Assembly: GCA_942492115.1 (NCBI GenBank)
Contig: CALODL010000033.1
Location: 372,001-436,000 of the forward strand
DNA: 64,000 nt
From: CALODL01 sp942492115
GTDB lineage: Bacteria > Planctomycetota > Phycisphaerae > UBA1845 > CAIVHJ01
Reading direction: 5' to 3'
A program made the translations under genes and the position numbers. The notes under the pieces are model-generated. The model was given only the letters and a program-made list of their open reading frames with translations. It was not told the origin of the DNA and did no database searches. Positions within the stretch are counted from its first letter, which is position 1. The number at the start of each line of letters is the position of its first letter. Positions 8,596 to 17,700 of this stretch are shown in pieces.

Positions 8596-11500
8596 GGCGT
8601 TGACACCTCGATGTGGGGAGGAGGATCTTGCTCCGATTTCCGAACCAGCCGTGCGGTCAGGCCCAGGTCGTCGAGGACGACGTACAGACTGGGGATGACG
8701 AGCAGGACGAGCACCGTCGTGGCCATCAGGCCTGCCGCGATACTCACCGCCAGCGGGATCAGGACCTGAGCCTGCAGGCTGCGCTCGAGGGTCAGCGGCA
8801 GGAGCCCTGCGATCGTGGTCAACGAAGTGATGACCACCGCGCGGAAGCGCTGGCGGCTGGCGGTGGCTGCGGCCCGTGCTGCGTCGATGCCCAGTTCGCG
8901 CTGCTTGCGCAGGAACAGAGTGAGCAGGATGGAGTCGTTGACGACAATGCCGGACAGCGACACGAACCCCAGCATGCTGGGCATACTGAGGTCAAGGCCC
9001 AGCAACGCATGACCGAGGATCACCCCGATGAGCGAGAGCGGAATGATGATCATGACGATGAACGGTTCGATGAAGCTGCGGAATTGGAAGCTGAGCAAGG
9101 CGAACACGCCCAGCAGCCCGAGCGCAGCACCGCTGAGCATCGATTCCTGGGTGGTCGCCGCTTCCCGCGCCTCGCCTTCGAAGTCGACGATGATGTTTGG
9201 AAACTCGTCCTTCAGGATGGGGATGAATTGATCACGGACGCTGGCGAGCACCTGGGCGGTGTTGGTCCGTGTGGCATCCGTGTCGCCGCGCAGCGTGATC
9301 GTGCGCACGCCGTCGGTGCGGGCAATGCGCGACCATCCACGATCTTCGTAGATTCTGGCGATCGTTCCCAGTGGAACCGCCTCACCGCCCGGCAAGTGAC
9401 AATGGAAGTAGTCGAGGTCGGCATAGCTGTTCTGGTCGTCCTCGGACAATTGAACGTCAATTTCGTAGGATTCGGTACCGACCTGGATCTCGCTGGCCGT
9501 GACCCCTTGAAACGCTGCCCGGAGTTGGCGGGCGACCCTATTCGCGTCGAGCCCGAGGCCGAACGCGCCCTCACGCAACCGCACACGGTACTCGGGTTGT
9601 CCGCGGCGCGTGTCGAGCGCCAGGTTCTTGACCCCTACGAAATCGCCGACCCACTGGTGCAGGCGCTGGCCGGCCTGTTGTAAACGGTCGAGATCCTGCC
9701 CGCGCAAGCGGATCTCGATGTTACGGCCGCTCGGTCCGATCGTTGGCTCGGTATACGACACGGCCACGGCGTCGGTGACCTCGCCGACAGCGTCCTCCCA
9801 TGCGGCCAGAATATCGTCGATGCGACCGCTGCGTTTCTCGGCGGACAACAGGTCCACCGAGACGGTGGCGACATGCGGCCCGGTTTCGAAGGCGTCGGCA
9901 TTCTCGTTGAAGGTCACGTAATGGTGCAGCACGAGATCCTGCCCGTCAGGTTGGTCTGGCTTGAACCGCGCGTTGAGGCGGTCCAGGCCGGAGGTGACCT
10001 GATCCACGACGCGTTCGGTGTGGTCCAGTGGTGTGCCTGGCGGCATGAGGATGCGGCTGACGATGACGTCACCATCCAGATCGGGGAATGCCTGAAACTT
10101 GATGAAGCCACCCGCGACCAGGCTGACCGTGCTCAAGAAAATGAGGGCGACCGCACCGAGCCATGCGTAGCGCCATTCGATCACACGATCGACCGTACGC
10201 CCCAGTATTCGCTCGCGAACGAAGTCCAGCATGGACTCGATGCCCTGCCGAATCCGCGACTGCCCGGTGCTGTTGTCAGGCAGCGCGTGGGACAGGTGGG
10301 CCGGCAGAATGATGAAGGCCTCGATGAGACTGACGGTCAGGACGAGTATGAGTACGATGGGCACGACGCGCAGCACCCTGCCGATATCGCCGGCCAGTCC
10401 TGCAAGCGGCCCGAGAACACAAACCGTCGTCACGAATGACGACACCACGCCGTCGGCGACCTCGCGTGTGCCGCGGACCGCTGCATCCAGAGGAGAGGCC
10501 CCGCGCGCCCGATGGGCCGCGACATTCTCAGCGATGACAATACCATCATCCATGAGGATGCCGATGGCCAGAAGCAGTCCAACCATGGTCAGCATGTTGA
10601 TGGTCAGATCACACGGTGGCATGAGCACGAAAGCTCCAAAAAACGACACGGGCAGGCTCATGACCACCCAGAAGCTCAGCTTGAGGTTGAAGAACAGCCA
10701 CATCGCCCCGAACACCAGCAGCATGCCCTGCCAGCCGTTTCTGGTCAGCAACTGCAGGCGGTCGCGAACCAGGATCGAGGAATCGTTGCTGATGACGAAC
10801 TCGAGGTAGGGTTGCTCGAGACGCGCATCCGCGACGAACGCCTTGACTTCGTCGGCAACGTGCAGGGCGTCCTGGTTCTTGGTCTTTTGAATGGACAGCA
10901 CGCCTGCGCGTCGGCCATTGAGCAGAACTTTGTCTTCGGCGAACTCGAACTCCTCCGTGACCGTGCCGAGATCTCGAAGGGTCAGCTCGGCGCCCCCGGC
11001 TGACCCGCGGATCACGAGGTCCTCCAGGGCTTGCACCGTGCTCCGTTGATCCTGAAATCGGACCACGATGTCGCGCTCACCGGTCTCGAGGACACCCGCG
11101 GGCAGGTCGATGTTCTGGCGCGTGACGATATCGGCAACCTGTGACACGCTGAGACGGTGCCGCCGGAGAGCTTCGGACGACAGTGCGATACGCAACTGAC
11201 GATCGGAGAACCCCTGGACCGTGACGAGAGAGATCGCTGGTAGCGTCTGCAGCTGGCGTTTGAGGTTCTCGCAGTACTGCTTGAGATCGGGCGTCGACAT
11301 TGGCCCGGCGATCAGGATCAGCATCACCGGATCGGTGGTGTTCATCTGGCTGACCACCGGCTGTTCGACGTCCGGAGGAAAGTCATCGATGGCGGCGACC
11401 GCCGTGTTGACCTCGTCTTTGAACGTGATGATGTTGCCGCCGGCCATTTCGGCGACCACGATGCCGATGCCGGCCCGCGCTTCGCTGCGGACTTCCTTGA

Positions 11501-11723
11501 CGAACCGCACGCCATCGATGGAGTCTTCAACACGCTGGCAGATGACCTCCTCGACCTCCTCGGCGGTGGCTCCGGGGAACAGCACGCGAACTTCGACCTC
11601 ATCCGCACTGAAATCAGGAAAGGTCTCGCGGCGCAATGTGGCCATGGACAGCGCTCCGCTGACCAGAATGATCAGCATCAGCAGGTTGGACGCTGTCGGA
11701 TGGCTGGCGAAGTAGCGGATCAT
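8592..11723 (-). CDS. RND-family efflux transporter, AcrB-like
   Basis: A 1043-residue inner-membrane efflux pump, the usual length for the AcrB/HAE family. Seen features: N-terminal helix, large periplasmic loops at about 40-330 and 550-860, and two blocks of membrane helices. The proton-relay motif is present as GILMDDGIVIAENV with the paired Asp. It is the middle gene of a translationally coupled set: membrane fusion protein (11720-13096), pump, TPR-like protein, each overlapping by ATGA. The outer-membrane partner is not in this window. Substrate cannot be predicted. Confidence 0.95.
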   Translation of the reverse strand: MIRYFASHPTASNLLMLIILVSGALSMATLRRETFPDFSADEVEVRVLFPGATAEEVEEVICQRVEDSIDGVRFVKEVRSEARAGIGIVVAEMAGGNIITFKDEVNTAVAAIDDFPPDVEQPVVSQMNTTDPVMLILIAGPMSTPDLKQYCENLKRQLQTLPAISLVTVQGFSDRQLRIALSSEALRRHRLSVSQVADIVTRQNIDLPAGVLETGERDIVVRFQDQRSTVQALEDLVIRGSAGGAELTLRDLGTVTEEFEFAEDKVLLNGRRAGVLSIQKTKNQDALHVADEVKAFVADARLEQPYLEFVISNDSSILVRDRLQLLTRNGWQGMLLVFGAMWLFFNLKLSFWVVMSLPVSFFGAFVLMPPCDLTINMLTMVGLLLAIGILMDDGIVIAENVAAHRARGASPLDAAVRGTREVADGVVSSFVTTVCVLGPLAGLAGDIGRVLRVVPIVLILVLTVSLIEAFIILPAHLSHALPDNSTGQSRIRQGIESMLDFVRERILGRTVDRVIEWRYAWLGAVALIFLSTVSLVAGGFIKFQAFPDLDGDVIVSRILMPPGTPLDHTERVVDQVTSGLDRLNARFKPDQPDGQDLVLHHYVTFNENADAFETGPHVATVSVDLLSAEKRSGRIDDILAAWEDAVGEVTDAVAVSYTEPTIGPSGRNIEIRLRGQDLDRLQQAGQRLHQWVGDFVGVKNLALDTRRGQPEYRVRLREGAFGLGLDANRVARQLRAAFQGVTASEIQVGTESYEIDVQLSEDDQNSYADLDYFHCHLPGGEAVPLGTIARIYEDRGWSRIARTDGVRTITLRGDTDATRTNTAQVLASVRDQFIPILKDEFPNIIVDFEGEAREAATTQESMLSGAALGLLGVFALLSFQFRSFIEPFIVMIIIPLSLIGVILGHALLGLDLSMPSMLGFVSLSGIVVNDSILLTLFLRKQRELGIDAARAAATASRQRFRAVVITSLTTIAGLLPLTLERSLQAQVLIPLAVSIAAGLMATTVLVLLVIPSLYVVLDDLGLTARLVRKSEQDPPPHIEVSTP

Positions 11724-13096
11724 CGGACGCTGGTCTCGGCCCGGGCCTGGGCGATAAGTGTTTCAAGCACCCGCGAATCATTGACGGGTTCGACCAGTTG
11801 GCCATCGATCGCGGGCGTGGGGTCCGCAACGACCACACGCGTGCCCTCGGGCAGATCGGTCTCGATGCTGGCGAAGTTGGACTGCTCAAAACCGATGACG
11901 ATGTCATGGCGCCGCATGCGGTTGTCCGCGTCCAGAACGAAGATGGCCCCGTCGTGAACCGCGGAACGCGGAACGACGAGGAGGCCGCTGCGCACCGCCC
12001 CGCGCAGCTCGACTTCGCAGAAGGTCCCGCGAACCAGCGGTGGCTTGATACCTGGATCGTATTGGGCATATGGCTCGGCGACCTGGACGACGAACTGCAC
12101 CGTGCGGGTCACCGGATCGAGTTGCTCGCGGACCCGCACCGGTGTCGCGTTCCATTCCGCGGTGAATTCACGATCCCGCATGCGGACGATGGCCGAGAAG
12201 CCCAGCTTGGCCAGGGTCTCGGGAAAGTCGCGGACGTTGGCGATGTTTGGGATCTTGCCGGCGGTCACCAGCGAGCGGGCCGCGCTGACGGGGACCTGGA
12301 CATCGATTTCAGTGGCCGCGGTGCCGTCGGCTTCGAACAGCGTCTGGCCGACCTGGACGTACTGTCCAATCTCGACGTTGGTGTCCTGCATGCGGCAGGC
12401 GAACGGGACTGCAATGGTCGTTTTGATCAGATCCAGCCGCGCCTGGGCGAGCTGCGCGGCGGTGACCTCGAGCGCCGCCTGGGTCGTGGTGTGTTGTCGA
12501 GCATTGTTCCGCAAGGCGTTCCGCAGGCGTTGGACCTTCTCGCGTTGAGCGAGGTTGGCCAGTTGTCCATCGCGTAGCTCTGTCGCTGCCGCCGTGCGGT
12601 CGGCATACAGGCCCTCGAGGCGGTCGAGTTCCAGTTGCGTCAGTTCCAACGAGGCCTGCTCGATCTCGAGCAAGTCCCGATCGTTGTCCGCCCGGGTCGC
12701 CAATTCACCGAGCTGGGCCTCGACCCGCGCGTATTCCGCCTCGAGCCGAGTGACCGCCAGCGCGTATTCCTGCGGGTCGATGCGACAGGCGATGTCGCCG
12801 GGCTGCAGAAACGCCCCCCCACGAACATTGGGGCTGAGCTCGACAATGCGGCCGCTGACTTCGCTGACCGCGTTCCACACACGGGCCGGTTTGGCCGTGC
12901 CGTGCCCGAGCACGCGAGGAACGACATCGGTCCGTGGAAGCTCGATGACGCGCAAGCGCCGGGCCAGCTCGGTCGGCTCATTGCGCTCAGGAGGCTTCGC
13001 CCGGCTGGCCAGGAAGGCCACGAGTACGATCCCGAGGGCGACCGGTGGTATGAACAACAGTTGACGAGGAACGGCAAACCGCCGCGTACGTTCCAT
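11720..13096 (-). CDS. Membrane fusion (periplasmic adaptor) protein of the RND pump
   Basis: A 458-residue HlyD/AcrA-type adaptor that links an RND pump to an outer-membrane channel. Start at ATG 13096 has GAGGA six bases before it. An N-terminal membrane anchor (LLFIPPVALGIVLVAFLA) is followed by a biotinyl-lipoyl half (VSGRIVELSPNVRGGAFLQP), a long coiled-coil hairpin (residues 115-225), the second lipoyl half (VPFACRMQDTNVEIGQYVQV) and beta-barrel domains. Its stop overlaps the pump start by four bases. Confidence 0.92.
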   Translation of the reverse strand: MERTRRFAVPRQLLFIPPVALGIVLVAFLASRAKPPERNEPTELARRLRVIELPRTDVVPRVLGHGTAKPARVWNAVSEVSGRIVELSPNVRGGAFLQPGDIACRIDPQEYALAVTRLEAEYARVEAQLGELATRADNDRDLLEIEQASLELTQLELDRLEGLYADRTAAATELRDGQLANLAQREKVQRLRNALRNNARQHTTTQAALEVTAAQLAQARLDLIKTTIAVPFACRMQDTNVEIGQYVQVGQTLFEADGTAATEIDVQVPVSAARSLVTAGKIPNIANVRDFPETLAKLGFSAIVRMRDREFTAEWNATPVRVREQLDPVTRTVQFVVQVAEPYAQYDPGIKPPLVRGTFCEVELRGAVRSGLLVVPRSAVHDGAIFVLDADNRMRRHDIVIGFEQSNFASIETDLPEGTRVVVADPTPAIDGQLVEPVNDSRVLETLIAQARAETSVR

Positions 13097-13538
13097 AATG
13101 GTCCTCGTAAGAACACGCGCATCGATGATGTGGGTTGTACCACTTCGTCGATCAGGTGCCAATCGCCAGGCGGATGGAATGGCCGGCGCGGGGCGCCATC
13201 CCCCCTCCGCCTCCGCCCCCCCTTCCGCCTCATGGATAGTTGCACTATGTGAACGCCTGGTCGAAGGGCTCGTTGGCGGGTCAATCATTCGTGCCGCCGG
13301 AGCGGCACTCAGGTGCACGCTCAAACGGTGTCCACGATCGACGACGGACGGCCGGCGACCGGCGCGGGACGCAGGGCGCGCGTCGACCGGCACGACGCGA
13401 CGCGTCATACAACACAGATAGTGACGAGAATGAAGGACAAGAACGCGCGCATCGCTTGTCGCCTGTCGTCAATCGCCGATCGCGTTGCGTCGACGGATTC
13501 ATCAGCCAGCCGTGTGAAAGCAGATGTGTGCTGGCAGC
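13097..13538. other. Gene-free region with one copy of a GC-rich repeat motif
   Basis: Between the efflux operon and a lipoprotein gene. Holds one copy (13334-13382) of the CCGGCGACCGGCGCG repeat motif found four more times up to 15495. No convincing gene or RNA is seen. Confidence 0.5.
13334..13382 (+). repeat. GC-rich repeat motif, copy A
   Basis: Core GGCGACCGGCGCGGGACGCA followed by a variant of GGCGCG. Same motif as at 14278-14332, 14980-15036 and 15441-15495, with a related inverted version near 14371-14400. Confidence 0.65.
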
Positions 13539-13823
13539 TCACGAAGTCCGGTGCACTGTGCGGCAGCGCTGGGCCCCGTGCTCATGGCGCGCCCAGCAGT
13601 CCGAGATACATCCGCTATCGTGCAGGCAGGCATCGATGCATTGATTGGTGTCGTCGAACAATTGTGCCCAGCAGGCCTCGCGATCACGATAGGCCTCGTC
13701 GGTCACGCCGTCGAGCTTGGGTGGGACATAGCCGTCGAGCGGATCGTGTGCCGCCGGTGACGTGCAGCCGGCCAGGCTGGCGAGCACGGCGCACGTGAGG
13801 CGATGAACGACTGACTTGCTCAT
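13539..13823 (-). CDS. Small Cys-rich lipoprotein
   Basis: A 94-residue protein. Start at ATG 13823, with AAAGG just upstream. Signal peptide with lipobox VLASLAGC at about residue 20. The mature part has six Cys in a pattern (ACWAQLFDDTNQCIDACLHD then CISDC), suggesting disulfides. No family recognised. It lies in the gene-poor repeat region, transcribed away from E1. Confidence 0.65.
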   Translation of the reverse strand: MSKSVVHRLTCAVLASLAGCTSPAAHDPLDGYVPPKLDGVTDEAYRDREACWAQLFDDTNQCIDACLHDSGCISDCWARHEHGAQRCRTVHRTS

Positions 13824-13900
13824 GAGCCTTTGTATATACGACCCGCCAGCAGCGTGCCACCCCCAACGCGTCAATTAGGGTCGGTCTCGCACCGCCGAAT

Positions 13901-14330
13901 GCGCGAGAGGAAAGGCTCCTCGGCGGGGCGCGGTAGTTCTCTTGCTCCGTTCCTCCTTTGCGGGTGCTTACGCACGTTTACTGTCTGTCGTCATCTGCGC
14001 AAGAGAGCTACCGACTTCCTCTTTTCGTGCGTGGCATTGAGCGTCCGAGCGCGCTTCGCCTGGACAGTGCCTACTCGGCTGCGCCTCGAGATTGGTTGCA
14101 CTGGGACCGCGTGTACGGGATGGCAGGATGAATACCTGGGTATGGCCCCAATTCTTACAAAAAGGAACTCCCCACCCAGTAGCTGCTTGTGTCAAATGAC
14201 CTCTTTCATCTACCCACCCGATGCGCTTCACGTCGCTGCGCGACGCTCAGGTTGGAGCGGGATCGAATGTGGGGTTCCGCGGCCGGCGACCGTCTACCGG
14301 CGACCGGCGCGAGACGCATGGCGCGAGGCG
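13901..14330 (+). repeat. Long degenerate direct repeat, copy 1
   Basis: About 430 bases, largely matching 15068-15493 in the same orientation, with scattered substitutions and small indels. Begins with GCGCGAG then AAAGGCTCCTCGGCGGGGCG and ends in the GACGCATGGCGCGAGGCG motif. No open frame is conserved between the copies, so it appears non-coding. Confidence 0.85.
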
Positions 14331-14332
14331 CC
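14278..14332 (+). repeat. GC-rich repeat motif, copy B
   Basis: The 3' end of long repeat copy 1; core TACCGGCGACCGGCGCGAGA followed by CGCATGGCGCGAGGCG. Confidence 0.65.
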
Positions 14333-14357
14333 CAAGCCGTACAACCTGATCATTGAG

Positions 14358-14735
14358 TTAACTGATTAGAACGACTCGCGCCGCGCGCCGATCGCCGGTC
14401 GAAATCCTTCGAATTGGGCCCCCGGCGTTGGCCAACCAGGACATTACGATCTCATAGTCTTGCTGACCCGCAACCTTCAAATACCAGGCAATCTCCAGTT
14501 GGGTTTCGAGCTCGCGGCATGACCCCAGTGCGATCCTTAGAAACCGACGAAACTCCGGATCACTCTCGCGTCCGGCACCCTCTGCGATGTTGCTGGGGAT
14601 ACTGATGGCGGCTCGAATCATCTGATTCTTCAGCTCGCCTGCGCCCCTCCTCGGAAAACCGGCCACCATGCGCTGAATGTCTGCAACCAGTTGCATACCC
14701 AGGTGCCATACCTTTAATTCCCTGACGTTAGCCAT
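14358..14735 (-). CDS. Four-helix-bundle protein (23S rRNA intervening-sequence / S23 family)
   Basis: A 125-residue protein starting at ATG 14735 with GGAG eight bases upstream. Residues 1-100 match the four-helix-bundle family: opening VRELKVWHLGMQLVADI, then RAAISIPSNIAEGAGR and EFRRFLRIALGSCRELETQL, which are its signature helices. The last 20 residues (STGDRRAARV) are translated from an inverted copy of the local GC-rich repeat motif, so the natural C-terminus may have been replaced. Members are often found in 23S rRNA insertions or within repeats; role unknown. It sits between the two long direct repeats. Confidence 0.85.
   Translation of the reverse strand: MANVRELKVWHLGMQLVADIQRMVAGFPRRGAGELKNQMIRAAISIPSNIAEGAGRESDPEFRRFLRIALGSCRELETQLEIAWYLKVAGQQDYEIVMSWLANAGGPIRRISTGDRRAARVVLIS
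14371..14400 (-). repeat. GC-rich repeat motif, inverted copy
   Basis: Reverse complement reads GACCGGCGATCGGCGCGCGG then CGCGAG, a variant of the plus-strand motif. It forms the 3' end of the four-helix-bundle gene. Confidence 0.55.
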
Positions 14736-14979
14736 TTCGCATCTCCCATCTAGACCATCACCACCGAATGAAGCCACCCTCCATTCGTCTGGCGCTCACC
14801 AGCCCGCCGCAGCCGGCCAGTCAAGTCGATGAGATACCAGAAAGGAACTCACTCTCAGGTGACTCATTGCATGAATGCATCGACTTGATTTGCCGGACCG
14901 GTGGGCTACGCTTCACCCAGTCGGATGGAGGGTGTCCTCAATCCCGGCCCTGGCTATTCAGATCACAACAGAACCGTTA

Positions 14980-15036
14980 CGACCGACGATCGGCTACTGG
15001 CGACCGGCGCGGGTCGCATGGCGCGGCGATCGGCGC
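14980..15036 (+). repeat. GC-rich repeat motif, copy C
   Basis: Core CTGGCGACCGGCGCGGGTCG followed by CATGGCGCGGCGATCGG. Not part of the long direct repeat, so the short motif occurs independently of it. Confidence 0.65.
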
Positions 15037-15067
15037 CCAATGGTGTGAAATCATTTATCACGAGAAT

Positions 15068-15493
15068 GCGCGAGGTGAAAGGCTCCTCGGCGGGGCGCGG
15101 TAGTTCTCTTGCTCCGTTCCTCCGTTGCGGGTGCTTACGCACGTTTACTATCTGTCGTCATCTGCGCAAGAGAGCTACCGACTTCCTCTGTTCGTGCGTG
15201 CTTGCAGCGTTCGGGCGCGTTGCGTCTGAACAAAGTCTACTCGGCTGCGCCTCGAGACTGGTTGCAGTAGGACCGCGTGTATGGGATGACAGGATGAATA
15301 TCTGGGTAGGGCCCTTATTATGAATAGGAACTCCCCACCCAGTAGCTGCTGTCATCAAACCGGTTTTTTCATCTGCCCACCCGATGCGCTTCGCGTCGCT
15401 GCGCGACGCTCAGGTTGGCGCGGGGATCGAATGTGGGGTGCCGCGACCGACGACTGTCTACCGGCGACCGGCGCGGGACGCATGGCGCGAGGC
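15068..15493 (+). repeat. Long degenerate direct repeat, copy 2
   Basis: Second copy of the roughly 430-base repeat at 13901-14330, about 1.17 kb downstream. Long identical stretches (for example around TCGTCATCTGCGCAAGAGAG) alternate with diverged ones. Confidence 0.85.
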
Positions 15494-15495
15494 GC
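15441..15495 (+). repeat. GC-rich repeat motif, copy D
   Basis: The 3' end of long repeat copy 2; core TACCGGCGACCGGCGCGGGA followed by CGCATGGCGCGAGGCG. Confidence 0.65.
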
Positions 15496-15775
15496 GAGGC
15501 GCGTAACGACAAAGTCGACTCCATGACACCCTGTGCACCCGGCAAGAGGCGAGTCCGGATTTCTCGGGGCGAAGTGAGCTGGATTCAACGGCCGCGAGGC
15601 CAGGCAAACGGAGCGAATGCATGTCCTGAGAATCACCGTGAGCCGCACAGGAGCCTGTTCGACGAGTGATCCTGCCGTCCAGCCGCCGGGGCGTTCTGCT
15701 CCGGCTGGTGCTGCACCCCCCATGCAACGCAGCACGCGCAAAGAAAAACGCCAGCCACGGATGTGACTGGCGCAC

Positions 15776-15817
15776 TGGAGACGAAGAGACTCGAACTCTC
15801 GACCTTCGCATTGCGAA
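15776..15817. repeat. E1 distal attachment site (att copy)
   Basis: Matches 25582-25623 in 41 of 42 bases (T at 15797 against C at 25603). It copies the tRNA-Ala segment from the anticodon loop to the 3' end, as expected after site-specific integration. Confidence 0.92.
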
Positions 15818-15925
15818 GCCATTTTCAGCAATCAACGCACGACCTTAAGTTGTTGCTTGGAGAATACATGCGTTCTTGTGTTCATTCAATAGCTTGAGTT
15901 AGTTTATTGCACTTACGTTCGTTTC

Positions 15926-15941
15926 GGTACCCTTGGGTACC
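15926..15941. promoter_or_regulatory. Candidate operator upstream of the E1 RHH gene
   Basis: Perfect inverted repeat GGTACCCTTGGGTACC, seven-base arms with a two-base spacer, about 50 bases before the RHH start. The core CCCTTGGGTAC recurs exactly in front of the E1 integrase (25483-25493). The same arm and spacer geometry occurs in E2 with a different sequence. Confidence 0.6.
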
Positions 15942-15991
15942 TGACCCATGACCTTCGCGTAGGACACGCGACAAGAAAGAGAGGACACGCC

Positions 15992-16165
15992 ATGCAAACC
16001 ACAGTCACAGCCGAGCTGAACGATGAACAGATTGCAGTCCTCAACTCGGTCGCCGATTACTTGGGCGAGCAGCCGGAAGATTTCGTGCGCGCTGCTATCG
16101 CTCAGCGCATTGATAGCATGCGAGAGATGCTAGAGGACTTGCACTTCGAGAGGTGTTGGAGATAG
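15992..16165 (+). CDS. Small ribbon-helix-helix-like protein of E1
   Basis: A 57-residue protein; ATG 15992 is preceded by AGAGAGGA. The N-terminal strand TTVTAEL followed by helices DEQIAVLNSVADYLG and PEDFVRAAIAQRI fits a ribbon-helix-helix (CopG/Arc-like) DNA-binding fold. The E2 gene at 63008-63277 is a clear homologue (TTTVTAEL, YLGQEP, FIREAIADKI). In both elements it is the only gene on the opposite strand and sits at the tRNA-distal end. A perfect inverted repeat lies upstream, suggesting autoregulation. A repressor of the integrase is inferred, not shown; an antitoxin is an alternative but no toxin partner is adjacent. Confidence 0.7.
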   Translation: MQTTVTAELNDEQIAVLNSVADYLGEQPEDFVRAAIAQRIDSMREMLEDLHFERCWR

Positions 16166-16174
16166 CGATGACTG

Positions 16175-17470
16175 TCACGGCGCCAGAACACCGCGGCCAC
16201 CGGCGCCGCGGCGCAGCTCGAGCAGGATTTCATCGAGCAGCCGGCGCGATGCTTCATCGACAACATGTTGTACCTTCTTGCCATCAGCGCCAGTGACGAC
16301 GTCGGCGGTATGTCCTTCCATTCTACCGCCCCGCCTAGGACGACCTACATCGTCCTGCGCAGCTTGTAGCGCGTCTTTCTCGATCGTGTCAAACCTGCGC
16401 TGGAACGGATCGTCCACCACCGCTTGCAACTGCAACTTGGCAATCTGATTGCCCTTCGATAGGACGGTGTCCGCCAGAACGGAAGCCTTGGTGAATTGTG
16501 CGAGCGCAGACGACCCGACAAACTCCGCGACCGTATTGAGGCTCTTGGCAACCGTCGCGACGGCCGAGGCGACGTATGCGAGTACGTTTGTGGTGAGCAC
16601 CTTCAGTTCCGCAAAGCCTACTCGGACGAAGTCCACTGCCTTGGCCACGCCTCCAGCCACGGAGTCGAACACACTGGACATCGTCGCGCCAACGGAGCCG
16701 GCAGAGTTTAGGAGCTCGACCAGGCGATCAGACAAGACCTCAACGAACGGAGCCAGGCGCACCGCAATGACGTTCGCCGCCCCACGCACGGCTTGGCGCA
16801 GCCGCGCAAACGCGTCATTCGCGTTTTCTACCTTTTTGGCGTCGACCCGTGACACCGCAATCCCCAGTCGCTCAGCGTCATCCCGAAACGCTTGCAGGCC
16901 GGCTGCACCGTTGGACAGCATGTTGACCAGGCCGACCCCGCCCGAGTCGAACAGCTTGAACGCCAGGCGGACCCGATCGCTTTGTGAGGCCACGTTGGAC
17001 ATCGCATCCGCGATTAACTCGAGTTGCTTGTCGGGTGACATGCGCACAAGACTGGCGGCGCTCAGACCCAGCTCGGACAGCGCCTTGACCGCTTCGCCGG
17101 ACCCCATCGCCGCGTCGGCCACTCGCCGCGTCATGCGCTGCAAGGCCAGGTCGAACTGCGCCACCTTCACGCCCGACAGCTCGGCGCCGTGCCGGAGCGC
17201 GGACAGTGCTTCAGTCGTCACGCCCAGTTTGTCGGACGTCTTCGCCAGGTTGTCGATGAGGCTCGAACTTTGCTTAACGAGCAGCGCAATGCCACCGCCG
17301 GCGACCACCCCGAGGATAGCCGCACCGTAGCCAACGAACATTCGTGAGGCCCGCGCCACCGTCCCGGCGACCCCGCGCACCTGCCGGCGAACAAGCCGCA
17401 TTGACCGCGTAAAAGAGTTGGTCCGCGCGACCAGGCTAACCGCCAACGATGTGATGTTACGCGTTGCCAT
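16175..17470 (-). CDS. Short phage tail tape measure protein
   Basis: A 431-residue protein. Residues 1-60 have the N-terminus typical of tape measure proteins (SLVARTNSFTRSMRLVRRQV) followed by a Gly-rich hydrophobic segment (VGYGAAILGVVAGGGIALLV). Next comes a helical region with KTSDKLGVTTEALSALRHGA and QSDRVRLAFKLFDSGGVGL, both recurring in this family. Full tape measures usually exceed 700 residues, so this one is short or truncated. It is the last gene of the E1 structural strand. Tail sheath, tube and baseplate genes are absent. It could be a remnant. Confidence 0.8.
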   Translation of the reverse strand: MATRNITSLAVSLVARTNSFTRSMRLVRRQVRGVAGTVARASRMFVGYGAAILGVVAGGGIALLVKQSSSLIDNLAKTSDKLGVTTEALSALRHGAELSGVKVAQFDLALQRMTRRVADAAMGSGEAVKALSELGLSAASLVRMSPDKQLELIADAMSNVASQSDRVRLAFKLFDSGGVGLVNMLSNGAAGLQAFRDDAERLGIAVSRVDAKKVENANDAFARLRQAVRGAANVIAVRLAPFVEVLSDRLVELLNSAGSVGATMSSVFDSVAGGVAKAVDFVRVGFAELKVLTTNVLAYVASAVATVAKSLNTVAEFVGSSALAQFTKASVLADTVLSKGNQIAKLQLQAVVDDPFQRRFDTIEKDALQAAQDDVGRPRRGGRMEGHTADVVTGADGKKVQHVVDEASRRLLDEILLELRRGAGGRGVLAP

Positions 17471-17700
17471 GATGAGCTTTCCTTTGCTGAGGGGCAGAGC
17501 CCCCGACCGCCCACCTCGAGACAGACGGCCAGGGGCCCAGTCTGAGAAAACGCGCTACCGTGCGCGGTGGGGTGCCCAAAATGCGTTGTCCAGGGGAACC
17601 TCCAGCCGCCCGCAACCTGAAAATGAAACAAAAGGACCACGGACGGCCGGAGGATGACAGAAACCGCACGACAACTGAGACGCGGTTTAGGAGTCGACCT

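Larger units (their letters stand above)
14736..15775. other. Gene-free repeat region up to E1
   Basis: About 1 kb with motif copies at 14980-15036 and 15441-15495 and long repeat copy 2 at 15068-15493. I see no supported gene here; several open frames exist but share no codon logic between the repeat copies. Confidence 0.55.

Noticed and set aside
14358..14735. Diversity-generating retroelement accessory protein (Avd-like)
   Set aside because: The four-helix bundle resembles Avd, but no reverse transcriptase, template or variable repeat is present.
15992..16165. Toxin-antitoxin pair at the E1 end
   Set aside because: The RHH-like protein could be an antitoxin, but no partner toxin gene is adjacent in either element.
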